A stretch of 64,000 bases of DNA from positions 620,001 through 684,000 of the forward strand of contig NZ_JAMZEB010000002.1 in the NCBI RefSeq assembly GCF_024172165.1, read 5' to 3'. This DNA is from Nonomuraea thailandensis (GTDB lineage: Bacteria; Actinomycetota; Actinomycetes; Streptosporangiales; Streptosporangiaceae). Below are positions 1 through 7,794 of this stretch, piece after piece. The position numbers and the translations under genes are program-made. Within the stretch, counting starts at the first letter, position 1. Each line of letters begins with the position of its first letter. The notes under the pieces were generated by a model. It was not told the origin of the DNA. It made no database searches and saw only the letters and a list, made by a program, of their open reading frames with translations.

Positions 1-76
1 AGCTCGCGGCCCCGGGCGACGGGTGCGACGACGGGTACTGCGCCGTCTGAGCCGGGCACGGTGGGAGAATCACAGG

Positions 77-499
77 GTGTCGAGTCGCAGCCTTGCATAC
101 CTGCTCAAGCACGCCAACCTGCGCCTGTCGGAGCTGATGGGCCCGGCGCTGGAGCCGTGCGGCATCGACGGGCGCGAGTTCGGCGTGCTGTCGGCGCTGG
201 GCGGCTCCGAGCCGTTGTCGCAGCTGGAGGCGGCCCAGCGGATGGGGATCGACCGGACGACCATGGTCGCCATGGTCGACGGGCTGGAGCGCAAGGGGCT
301 CGTCGGGCGCCGGCCGCACCCCGCCGACCGGCGCAAGAACATCGTGGAGCCGACCGAGCGCGGCCGGGAGGTGCTGGCCGAGGCCGTGCGGGTGGTGGCG
401 GCGGCCGAGGCGGAGTTCCTGGCGCCGCTGCCCGACGGTGACGCCAGGCTGCTCAGGGACGCCCTGGAGCGCCTGGTCCCGCCGCGCTCAGGCGGCTGA
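77..499 (+). CDS. MarR-family transcriptional regulator
   Basis: Winged-helix DNA-binding protein of the MarR family, about 140 aa, expected to act as a dimer on promoters of nearby or catabolic genes. The helix-turn-helix covers the segment PLSQLEAAQRMGIDRTTM, followed by a recognition segment (MVDGLERKGLV) and the typical charged wing RRPHPADRRKN. I prefer the GTG at 77 because GGGAG at 63-67 lies 9 bases upstream; an in-frame GTG at 23 would add 18 unconserved residues without a visible RBS. Its 3' end overlaps the convergent thymidine kinase gene by 12 bp. The ligand and target are unknown. Confidence 0.85.
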   Translation: MSSRSLAYLLKHANLRLSELMGPALEPCGIDGREFGVLSALGGSEPLSQLEAAQRMGIDRTTMVAMVDGLERKGLVGRRPHPADRRKNIVEPTERGREVLAEAVRVVAAAEAEFLAPLPDGDARLLRDALERLVPPRSGG

Positions 500-1318
500 G
501 CCGCCCTCCGGGGCTCCCACGCCGACGACGCCCGCGCCCGCGCCGATGTCCGCGCCCGCGCCTGGGCCCGCGCCGATGTCCGCGCCCGGGCCCGCGCTGA
601 CGTCCGCGCCGATGTGCGCGCCTGCGTCCGCGCTGAGGTGCGTGTCCTCCCCGAGCTGACCCGCGCGGTGGTGGCGGCGGCAGAGCACCTGGTAGCGCAC
701 GGGCGCGTCGTCGGTGTCGCCGATCACGACCTGCTCGCCCGTACGCGCCATCGCCCCGCCCACGATCCGCGCGTTGAGCTGGCCGGGACGCCCGCACCAG
801 CACAGCACCTCGACCTGCAGCCGGCACACCTCGTCGGCCAGCTCGAACAGCCGCTGCGCCGCCGGGAACATCACCGACCTGAAGTCTGAGGCCAGGCCGA
901 ACGCGTAGACGTCCACGCCGTGGGAGTCGACCAGGTCGGCGAGCTGCTCGATCTGCTCGACGGTGTAGAAGCAGGCCTCGTCGCAGATCAGGTAGTCGAT
1001 GCGGTCGTGCCCGGCGACCAGCCGGACGAGATCGAGGGAGTCCTCCACCTCGATCGCCTCCAGGCCGAGCCCGATCCGGCTGGTGACCTTCGGCCCTCCC
1101 GAGCGGTCGTGCTTGGTCAGCACCAGGCCGCGTCTGCCCTGCCGTCCGTGGTTGTAGTTCATCTGCAGCGCCAGGGTGGACTTCCCGCAGTCCATGGGGC
1201 CGAAGTAGAACTTCAGTACGGCATCTCGGGCACCGGATGGCACGGCAGACAAGGCAGACAGTTCGGTCACGGGCCGCCAGCTTAGTGGCTTGGCTTGTTC
1301 CATGACCTCGTGGGACAT
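488..1318 (-). CDS. tdk: Thymidine kinase (type II, TK1-like) with repeat-rich C-terminal tail
   Basis: Phosphorylates thymidine to dTMP with ATP in the salvage pathway; cytoplasmic tetramer in the family. A P-loop GPMDCGKS lies at residues 40-47, a Walker-B-like CDEACF at 112-117 carries the catalytic Glu114, and a zinc-site pair is suggested by C173/C175 and C213/H216. The core ends near residue 222; usual length is about 200-220 aa, so the last ~50 residues are an added Gly/Ala/Asp-rich tail encoded by a DNA minisatellite (536-610). The ATG at 1318 has GGGGAGAA upstream; a second ATG at 1303 is possible. Diverges from the membrane-protein gene at 1349. Confidence 0.9.
   Translation of the reverse strand: MSHEVMEQAKPLSWRPVTELSALSAVPSGARDAVLKFYFGPMDCGKSTLALQMNYNHGRQGRRGLVLTKHDRSGGPKVTSRIGLGLEAIEVEDSLDLVRLVAGHDRIDYLICDEACFYTVEQIEQLADLVDSHGVDVYAFGLASDFRSVMFPAAQRLFELADEVCRLQVEVLCWCGRPGQLNARIVGGAMARTGEQVVIGDTDDAPVRYQVLCRRHHRAGQLGEDTHLSADAGAHIGADVSAGPGADIGAGPGAGADIGAGAGVVGVGAPEGGSAA
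536..610. repeat. Minisatellite in the 3' end of the thymidine kinase gene
   Basis: Two identical 23-bp copies occur at 536-558 and 566-588, with a third diverged copy at 590-610. They encode the repeated Gly-Ala-Asp-Ile tail of the kinase on the minus strand. The period is a multiple of three (30, then 24), so copy changes keep the reading frame. Confidence 0.75.
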
Positions 1319-1348
1319 TTCTCCCCTGTAGTTGTTCAGGAGGAATCT

Positions 1349-1732
1349 GTGGTCACCGACAAACCATCGTCCGAGTCATCGCCGCTGGACGCGCTGATGC
1401 GGCAGGACGAACTCACGGCGGCCCAGGCGGACGCCACCCGCTGGCGTTACGGCTTCCTCGTCGTGGTGGCGGGCATCGTCGCGCTGCTCATCGCGTTCGG
1501 CGCCGCCGTCTTCGCCTCGGGAGAGTTCGCCGCGCTGTTCGCCGGTGTGGCGGGGGTGATCGGTACCATTATCGGGGCTTACTTCGGAGTCCAGGCCGGC
1601 CAGTCGGGCAAGGCCAGGGTCGAGGCGGAGCTCGCCAGGACGCAGGAGATGGTGGTGCGCCTGGCGGCGTACGTGGGCCCCACGAACGCGCCCCGAGTCA
1701 TCGACGAAGTGCTCGGCCGTCGCCGGAGCTGA
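1349..1732 (+). CDS. Small two-TM membrane protein of unknown function
   Basis: 127-aa protein with a polar N-terminus, two hydrophobic helices (roughly residues 32-52 and 57-80; the second has a GxxxG-like Gly-rich face), and a charged alpha-helical C-terminus. Start chosen at GTG 1349 because AGGAGGA at 1339-1345 sits just upstream; the in-frame ATG at 1295 would run into the divergent thymidine kinase. Only 6 bp separate it from hyuA, so it is probably cotranscribed. I do not recognise the family; a structural or anchoring role is possible but unsupported. Confidence 0.75.
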   Translation: MVTDKPSSESSPLDALMRQDELTAAQADATRWRYGFLVVVAGIVALLIAFGAAVFASGEFAALFAGVAGVIGTIIGAYFGVQAGQSGKARVEAELARTQEMVVRLAAYVGPTNAPRVIDEVLGRRRS

Positions 1733-1738
1733 GGAGCC

Positions 1739-3739
1739 ATGCGTAGCGTGCGTATCGGAGTGGACACCGGAGGAACGTTCACCGACGTGGTGGCGGTGGA
1801 CGAGCAGACCGGTGAGATCCTCACCACCAAGACCCCCTCGACCCCCGCGAACCCGGCCGACGGGTTCCTCGCGGGCATCGAGAAGCTCGGCCGGCTCGAC
1901 GTCGGCTCGATCGTGCACGGCACCACGGTGGCCACGAACCGGCTCCTGGAGGACCGCATCGGCGGCCTCGGGTTCATCACCACCGAGGGGTTCGAGTACG
2001 TCCTGGAGATCGCCAGGCAGAGCGTGCCCGACAGCTACGGCAACTCCTACTTCTGGGTCAAACCGCCCAGGATCGTGCCCGTCCACCTCGTCAAGACCGT
2101 CGGCGGGCGGCTCGACCACCTGGGCAACGAGGTGCGGCCGTTCTCCGACGAGCAGGCCGCCGAGGTGGCCCGCTGGTTCCGCGCCAAGGGCATCACCGCG
2201 ATCGGGGTCTGCTTCCTGCACTCCTACGCCAACCCCGAGCACGAGCGCCGCATGCGCGAGATCCTCTGGCGCGAGCACCCGGAGGCGGTGATCTCGCTGT
2301 CCAGCGACGTGCTGCGCGAGTACCGCGAGTACGAGCGCTCGGTCACCACCCTCGTCGACGCCGCCGTCAAACCGGCCATGCGCAGCTACATCGCGACCCT
2401 GTCGAACCGGCTCGGCATGCCGTTCTCCGTGATGAAGTCCAACGGCGGCGTCCTGTCCGCCCGCGAGGTCGTCAACCAGCCCATCAGCACGGTCCTGTCG
2501 GGCCCGGCGGCGGGCGCGCTGGGCGCGGCGCTGATCGCCTCCACCGCGGGCCACCAGTCGGTGATCACGCTGGACGGCGGCGGCACCTCGACGGACGTGG
2601 CCGTGGTGATCGACGGCGAGCCCTCCATCACCACCGAGGGCTCCGTCGGCCGCTACCCGTGCAAGATCCCGATGATCGACATCATCACGGTCGGCGCGGG
2701 CGGCGGGTCGGTGGCGTGGATCTCGCCCGAGGGCACGCTCAAGGTGGGCCCCCGCTCCGCCGGCGCCGACCCCGGCCCCCTCTGCTACGGCAAGGGCGGG
2801 ACCGAGGTGACGGTGACGGACGCGCACGTGTTCCTCGGCCGCATCCCGCCGCACCTGCTCGGCGGGGAGATCCCGCTCGACGTGGACGCCGCGCGCACCG
2901 GCATCAAGGCGCTGGCCGACAAGCTCGGCCTCACCCCCGAGCGCACGGCGACCGGCATCCTGGAGATCAGCGCGTTCAACCAGAGCAACGCGATCAGGCA
3001 GCTCACCGTCAAGCGCGGGCTGGACGTGCGGGACTTCCCGCTGGTGACGTTCGGCGGGTCGGGGCCGCTGCTGGCGTGCCGGCTCATCGACATCCTCGGC
3101 CTGCCGTCGGTGGTCGTGCCGCGCGACCCGGGCAACGTCTCGGCGTTCGGGCTGCTCACGGTGGACGTCAAGAACGACTACGTGCGTACGTACGTCACCC
3201 GCGACCTCTCGCTCGGCAAGGCCGTCGAGATCTTCCACGACCTGGAGCATCAGGCGGGCGAGGCCCTCGACCGCGAGGGCTTCGACGACCCCGTCTACCA
3301 GCGCAGCGCCGACCTGCGTTACTACGGCCAGGCCTACGAGGTCCGCGTGCCCGCGCCCGCCGGCGAGATCGACGACGACTGGCACGCCGAGGTGATCTCC
3401 CGCTTCCACGACGCCCACGAGAAGCTGTACGGCTACGCCTACCGCGACGACCCCCGCCACGGCGTGGAGTGGGTGAACCTGCGCGTCTCCGGCATCGGCC
3501 CCATCACCCGCCCGGTCGTCCGCCGCCTGGAGAAGGCCGGAGAGGGCGCCACGTCGGTCCGTCCCGTGCACTTCGAGCAGACCCGCGACACCCCGATCCA
3601 CCAGCGCGCCGCCCTTGGCCCCGGCGCCACCGTGCAGGGGCCGGCGGTGATCGAGGAGTACGGCTCGACGATCCCGATCCACCCCGGCTTCACCGCGAAG
3701 ATCGACGAATACGGAAATGTGGAGATAAGTCGTGACTGA
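1739..3739 (+). CDS. hyuA: Hydantoinase/oxoprolinase subunit A (HyuA family)
   Basis: ATP-dependent ring-opening amidohydrolase subunit related to N-methylhydantoinase A, 5-oxoprolinase N-terminal half and acetone carboxylase beta subunit. The N-terminus GVDTGGTFTDVVAVD is the phosphate-binding signature of the hydantoinase A N-terminal domain; DGGGTSTDVAVV near residue 280 is the second actin-like nucleotide motif. The 666-aa length is typical for a separate A subunit. It overlaps hyuB by 8 bp, so the two are translated as a complex. The substrate (hydantoin, oxoproline, N-carbamoyl compound or ketone) cannot be told from sequence. Confidence 0.93.
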   Translation: MRSVRIGVDTGGTFTDVVAVDEQTGEILTTKTPSTPANPADGFLAGIEKLGRLDVGSIVHGTTVATNRLLEDRIGGLGFITTEGFEYVLEIARQSVPDSYGNSYFWVKPPRIVPVHLVKTVGGRLDHLGNEVRPFSDEQAAEVARWFRAKGITAIGVCFLHSYANPEHERRMREILWREHPEAVISLSSDVLREYREYERSVTTLVDAAVKPAMRSYIATLSNRLGMPFSVMKSNGGVLSAREVVNQPISTVLSGPAAGALGAALIASTAGHQSVITLDGGGTSTDVAVVIDGEPSITTEGSVGRYPCKIPMIDIITVGAGGGSVAWISPEGTLKVGPRSAGADPGPLCYGKGGTEVTVTDAHVFLGRIPPHLLGGEIPLDVDAARTGIKALADKLGLTPERTATGILEISAFNQSNAIRQLTVKRGLDVRDFPLVTFGGSGPLLACRLIDILGLPSVVVPRDPGNVSAFGLLTVDVKNDYVRTYVTRDLSLGKAVEIFHDLEHQAGEALDREGFDDPVYQRSADLRYYGQAYEVRVPAPAGEIDDDWHAEVISRFHDAHEKLYGYAYRDDPRHGVEWVNLRVSGIGPITRPVVRRLEKAGEGATSVRPVHFEQTRDTPIHQRAALGPGATVQGPAVIEEYGSTIPIHPGFTAKIDEYGNVEISRD

Positions 3740-5540
3740 TCCCATCCTGGTGGAGATCGTCGAGGGCACGCTCGCCTCCGTCGAGAAGGAGGTCGAGACC
3801 GCCATCGCCCGCACGGCCCGCTCGCCGATGATCCGCGACGCGCACGACTTCCGCGCGGGCATCCACGACGTACGGCTGCGCAAGCTCACCGGCCGCTCCT
3901 ACAGTGCGCTCGTCCAGCCCGTCGTGCGCGACTTCCCGATCGAGACCATGCGGCCCGGCGACGTCTACTTCCACAACGACGTCTACCTGTCGGAAGGCGG
4001 CATCGGCCACCTGCCCGACCTGTGCGTCACCGTCCCGGTCTTCCACGACGGCGAGGTCGTCGCCTTCGTCCAGGCCTTCGGCCACCACGACGACATCGGC
4101 GGCTCGGTGCCCGGCTCCATGCCCTCCCACGCCCGCTCGGTCTACGAAGAGGGCCTGATGGTCCCGCCGATCAAGCTGTGGGACCAGGGCGTGCCCAACG
4201 AGGCCGCGCTGCGCATCATGACCCGCAACTCCCGCATGCCCGACTCCCTGGCCGGGGACCTCGACGCCGAGTGCTCGGCCTGCCTGATGGGCGCGCGGCG
4301 GCTGGGCGAGCTGTTCGAGCGGTACGGCAGGCAGGCCGTCCAGGAGTGCTTCGACGCCATCATCGACAAGACGACCGAGACGTTCCGCAGGGAGCTGCTG
4401 GCGAAGATCCCCGAGGGGACGTACGTCTGGGAGGACTACGCCGAGCACGACGGCGTGGACGAGCCCCGCCTGCACGCCCAGCGCATCACCCTCAGCGTGG
4501 ACCACGCGGCCGACGCGCCGCTCACGATCGACTTCACCGGCACCTCACCCCAGGCCAAGGGCCCCATCAACCACGCCGGCGACTACGCCGACGGCGTGTT
4601 CCTGAAGAAGTGGCTGGCCCCGGTGCTGCGCAACCTGGCCGACACGCCGGAGCGCATGGCCGAGCTGGACGTGAACGAGGGAGTGGTGCCCCTCATCAAA
4701 ATGATCTTCCCCGAGAAGGGCACCCTCCTCACCCCCGTCTTCCCCGCCCCGACCAACGCCCGAACGTTCGTCATCCTGCGCCTGCTCGGCGTCCTGGCCG
4801 GCGTCCTGGCCAAGGCCACCGGCGGCCGCATGCCCGCCGACCAGGAGACCATCCGCTACACGGGCGTGTACGGCACGGACGCCGACGCGCAGCCGTACCT
4901 CATGCGCGAAGTCCTGGGCGGCGGCTCCGGCGGCCGCTGGTACGCCGACGGCGAGGACACCATCCACGTGGTGCCCGACTCGCGCAACATCCCGGTCGAG
5001 TTCGCCGAGGCGCGCTGGCCGTTCCGGGTGGAGCGGCTGGCGCTGGCCTGCGACTCGGGCGGGCCGGGCATGTTCAGGGGCGGGCTCGGCTACGACAAGC
5101 ACATCCGCATGCTGCGCGACGCCTCGTACATGTCCATCGCCGACCGGTCCATCCTGTCCTGCTGGGGCGTCAACGGCGGCCTGGCGGGGCGGCCGTTCCG
5201 GGTGGAGATCGCGGGCAAGGAGATGGAGGGCCTGGTGGACGACCACCCGGTGCAGGCGGGCGACCTGATCAGGATCCGCACCACCGGCGGGGGCGGCTGG
5301 GGCTCGCCGTACGACCGCGACCCGCGGGCGGTGGCGGCCGACGTGCGCGACGGCAAGGTGTCGATCGCGGGCGCGCTGGGCGACTACGGCGTGGTCCTGG
5401 ACGGGGATCGCATCGACGAGCAGGGCACCGCCGAACTCCGCGCCCGCCTGCGACCCCCGACGGACCGGTTCTTCGACCGGGGGCCCGGGTACGCGAAACT
5501 CTCGGGCGGGAGGGGTTACGCCGAGGTGGACGAATTGTGA
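3732..5540 (+). CDS. hyuB: Hydantoinase/oxoprolinase subunit B (HyuB family)
   Basis: Partner of HyuA; belongs to the hydantoinase B/oxoprolinase family, which also includes the acetone carboxylase alpha subunit. 602 aa, starting GTG inside the end of hyuA. Family features seen include the early HDFRAGIHD and HNDVYLSEGGIGHLPD stretches (metal-site region), the HGDDIGG-like segment HHDDIGGSVPGSMPS, and the C-terminal Gly-rich TTGGGGWGSP. The order membrane protein-hyuA-hyuB with no third (gamma) subunit argues against acetone carboxylase and for a hydantoinase/oxoprolinase-type activity. Confidence 0.93.
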   Translation: MTDPILVEIVEGTLASVEKEVETAIARTARSPMIRDAHDFRAGIHDVRLRKLTGRSYSALVQPVVRDFPIETMRPGDVYFHNDVYLSEGGIGHLPDLCVTVPVFHDGEVVAFVQAFGHHDDIGGSVPGSMPSHARSVYEEGLMVPPIKLWDQGVPNEAALRIMTRNSRMPDSLAGDLDAECSACLMGARRLGELFERYGRQAVQECFDAIIDKTTETFRRELLAKIPEGTYVWEDYAEHDGVDEPRLHAQRITLSVDHAADAPLTIDFTGTSPQAKGPINHAGDYADGVFLKKWLAPVLRNLADTPERMAELDVNEGVVPLIKMIFPEKGTLLTPVFPAPTNARTFVILRLLGVLAGVLAKATGGRMPADQETIRYTGVYGTDADAQPYLMREVLGGGSGGRWYADGEDTIHVVPDSRNIPVEFAEARWPFRVERLALACDSGGPGMFRGGLGYDKHIRMLRDASYMSIADRSILSCWGVNGGLAGRPFRVEIAGKEMEGLVDDHPVQAGDLIRIRTTGGGGWGSPYDRDPRAVAADVRDGKVSIAGALGDYGVVLDGDRIDEQGTAELRARLRPPTDRFFDRGPGYAKLSGGRGYAEVDEL

Positions 5541-5560
5541 GGAACCGCTGAGAGCGCGAA

Positions 5561-5634
5561 GCCCGGGCTCCCGTCGTCCGGCGGTCCACCCGGGCCCACT
5601 TCCGGCCTCCCCGCAGGAAGGCGGCCTGCCGGAA
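5561..5634. terminator. Two inverted repeats between convergent genes (bidirectional terminator candidate)
   Basis: GCCCGGG at 5561-5567 pairs with CCCGGGC at 5589-5595, and TTCCGGC at 5600-5606 pairs with GCCGGAA at 5628-5634. They fill the gap between the end of hyuB and the end of the convergent dehydrogenase gene. There is no U-tract, which is common for actinomycete terminators. Confidence 0.5.
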
Positions 5635-5644
5635 ACCCTAGCGC

Positions 5645-6505
5645 CTACCCCTTGTCGAAGCTCGCGAAATACGTGGCCGCCATGTCCTCGTCCCCGTGGC
5701 CCTGGGCCTGCGCCCGGCGGAAGCGTTCACCGGCGGCGGCCACCACGTCCAGCCGCACCCCGGCGGCCTGGCCCGCCTCGCCGATCAGCCGCGTGTCCTT
5801 CTCGGCGTTGCGCACCGTGAAGCTGGGCGTGAAGTCGCCGGACAGCATGGCCGCCGACTTGGCCTGGAAGTAGGCGCTGTCCATCGGCCCGCCGGTGATC
5901 ACCTGGCGGACCAGGTCGGGGTCGAGCCCGAGCCCCTGGGCGAGCGCGAGCGCCTCGGCCACCACGGCGGTCAGGGAGATGCCGAAGCTGACCGTGGCCA
6001 TCTTGAGCCGCGTGCCGGCGCCGGCGTCCCCCAGCCAGAGCGTCCGCTGGCCGAGCGCGTCGAAGACCGGCTCCAGCGTGGACCGGGCGGAGGCGGGGCC
6101 CGAGGCGAGGATGACCAGCTTGCCCTGCTCGGCGGGCTGCCGGGTGCCCTGGACGGGCGCGTCCACGAACGTCAGCCCGTGCTCCGCCGCCAGCGCCGAG
6201 AGCCGCTCCACGGCGGCGAGCCCGGCCGTGCTCATCTGCGCCCACACCTGCCCGGCGCGCAGCCCGGGAGCGGCGGCGGTGACGGCCTCGTGCACGGCCT
6301 CGCCGTCGCTCAGCATCGTGACGATCACATCCGCGCCCGTGACCGCCTCGGCGGGGGTGTGCGCGACCACCGCGCCGTCCGCCTCCAGCGGCAGGGCCTT
6401 GTCCCTGGTACGGTTCCACGCCGCCACCCGCAGGCCGGCCCTGGCCAGGTTCCGGGCCATGGGCAGCCCCATGAGCCCCGTTCCGAGTACTGCGACAGAA
6501 GTCAT
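5645..6505 (-). CDS. NAD(P)-dependent beta-hydroxyacid dehydrogenase (3-hydroxyisobutyrate dehydrogenase family)
   Basis: Soluble oxidoreductase of 286 aa for a 3-hydroxyacid such as 3-hydroxyisobutyrate, or reduction of a semialdehyde (glyoxylate/succinic semialdehyde reductase type). The Rossmann motif VLGTGLMGLPMARNL is at residues 5-19, the substrate region DAPVQGT near 115, and the catalytic Lys lies in GAGTRLKMATVS near 168. The usual DAPVSGG is DAPVQGT here. Its start codon is only 22 bp from the divergent histidine phosphatase gene, and TACGGT-N6-ATG suggests a leaderless transcript. The specific substrate is uncertain. Confidence 0.88.
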   Translation of the reverse strand: MTSVAVLGTGLMGLPMARNLARAGLRVAAWNRTRDKALPLEADGAVVAHTPAEAVTGADVIVTMLSDGEAVHEAVTAAAPGLRAGQVWAQMSTAGLAAVERLSALAAEHGLTFVDAPVQGTRQPAEQGKLVILASGPASARSTLEPVFDALGQRTLWLGDAGAGTRLKMATVSFGISLTAVVAEALALAQGLGLDPDLVRQVITGGPMDSAYFQAKSAAMLSGDFTPSFTVRNAEKDTRLIGEAGQAAGVRLDVVAAAGERFRRAQAQGHGDEDMAATYFASFDKG

Positions 6506-6527
6506 GCCACCACCGTACGATCAGCAC
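6506..6527. promoter_or_regulatory. Compact divergent leaderless promoter
   Basis: Only 22 bp lie between two divergent ATG codons. On the + strand TACGAT (6516-6521) is followed by 6 bases and the ATG at 6528. On the - strand TACGGT (6512-6517 complement) is followed by 6 bases and the ATG at 6505. The two -10 boxes overlap, so polymerase could initiate in only one direction at a time. Confidence 0.55.
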
Positions 6528-7196
6528 ATGGGACCCGGGCGGATCATGGCGGTGCGGCACGGCGAGAGCGAGGCCAACCTCGCCCACAGGCAGGCCGGCC
6601 GGACGCCGCTGGTCTACGAGCGCGGCGACGACGAGGTGACGGTGACGGAGCTGGGCAGGGCGCAGGCGGCGGCGCTGGGCCGGCTGCTGGCGGCGCTGCC
6701 CGTCCGCGAGGCGCCCGAGCTGGTGTGGTGCTCGCCGTACCTGCGCGCGCTCGACACCTGGAAGATCGCCCAGGAGGCGTGGGGCGTCGAGCCCCTGCCC
6801 GTCACCGTGGACGAGCGGCTCAGGGACCAGGAGACGGGCGCGTTCGCGCACCTCAACCTGGCGGCGATCCGGGAGCGGCACCCCGAGGAGCTGGTGCGGC
6901 GCGAGGCCGAGGGCGCCTACGCCTTCCGCCCGCCCGGCGGCGAGTCGCTGGCCGACGTCGTGGTGCGGCTGCGCGACTTCCTGCGTGACCTGGACGTGCG
7001 GGCCGCCGGGCGGCGGGTGCTGATCGTCGCGCACGACTCGGTGGTGCTCGCCCTGCGCCACGTCCTGGACAAGCGGCCGGACACGGAGCTGGCGGCCGTG
7101 CTGGAGTTCGCGCCGGTGCTGAACGCCTCGGTGTCGGTCTGGCGCACCGGGGGCGAGCTCGTCAGCTTCAACGACGTCGCCCACCTCACGTCGTGA
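6528..7196 (+). CDS. Histidine phosphatase family protein (phosphoglycerate mutase-like)
   Basis: 222-aa phosphatase of the branch that forms a phosphohistidine intermediate. The RHGES motif near residues 9-13 holds the nucleophilic His and Arg, SPYLRALDT near 72 holds the second Arg, and HDSVVLALRH near 170 supplies the second catalytic His. Start taken at ATG 6528, which puts the catalytic motif at the usual N-terminal distance and fits the TANNNT-spaced promoter. The substrate (phosphosugar, cofactor or protein) is not determined. The 3' end overlaps the convergent kinase-like gene by 11 bp. Confidence 0.88.
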   Translation: MGPGRIMAVRHGESEANLAHRQAGRTPLVYERGDDEVTVTELGRAQAAALGRLLAALPVREAPELVWCSPYLRALDTWKIAQEAWGVEPLPVTVDERLRDQETGAFAHLNLAAIRERHPEELVRREAEGAYAFRPPGGESLADVVVRLRDFLRDLDVRAAGRRVLIVAHDSVVLALRHVLDKRPDTELAAVLEFAPVLNASVSVWRTGGELVSFNDVAHLTS

Positions 7197-7746
7197 CCAC
7201 GAGGTCGGCCCGCTCCCGGGTGCGGTCCTCGGCGAACCACGTCCGCTCCGCCTCGAACCACTCCCGCCAGCGCGGCTCCAGCGCGGCGCCGTCCCGCTCC
7301 AGCACCCGCCGTAGGCGCACCGGCTCGGCTGCCTCCACCCAGACGGTGTACGCCAGCAGGCCGGCCACCGAGGCCCGCGCCGTCCCGACGCCCTCGACGA
7401 CCAGGGCGGGCGCGACAGGCACCGCCACCCGCTCGGCGTAGCCGCCCCGCACCCAGTCGTACCTGCGGAACCCGCCGGGGAGCCCGCGCTGGAGCGGCCG
7501 CAGCACCTGGGACTCCAGCGCGTGGAACCAGCCGCCGGGCCCTTCCTCCCACGGCACCGGGAAGTCGTCGCTGTGGATCACCTGGCAACTTAGCTCGGCC
7601 GCCAGCAGCCCGGCGAACGTCGTCTTGCCCGACCCGGCGGGCCCGTCCACGGCGACCAGGCGGACCGGGCCGCAGGAGGGGCGCAGGCCGCAGATGCGAG
7701 AGGCCAGGTCTTTCACCGGACCCAGGGTAGGTGACGGGGGGCGCAT
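7186..7746 (-). CDS. Uridine kinase-like P-loop protein
   Basis: 186-aa P-loop NTPase resembling actinobacterial uridine kinase-like (AAA) proteins. Walker A DGPAGSGKTTFA is at residues 34-45, HSDDF near 57 supplies the DD acid pair expected before the nucleoside site, and LVVEGVG near 115 is the kinase Walker-B-like strand. The C-terminal half has the lid arginines (RLRRVLERDG). Typical family length is 180-210. A phosphotransferase on a nucleoside or other small alcohol is likely; the substrate is not certain. Confidence 0.8.
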   Translation of the reverse strand: MRPPSPTLGPVKDLASRICGLRPSCGPVRLVAVDGPAGSGKTTFAGLLAAELSCQVIHSDDFPVPWEEGPGGWFHALESQVLRPLQRGLPGGFRRYDWVRGGYAERVAVPVAPALVVEGVGTARASVAGLLAYTVWVEAAEPVRLRRVLERDGAALEPRWREWFEAERTWFAEDRTRERADLVVTT

Positions 7747-7794
7747 GCCTGAGAGAATGTTCTTTCACCCCGAACGCAAGCAGGAGGTTGGATC

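Noticed and set aside
1376..3889. 837-aa open frame antisense to hyuA
   Set aside because: Low-complexity Arg/Gly/Ala translation mirrors the codon pattern of the real hyuA gene; no domain.
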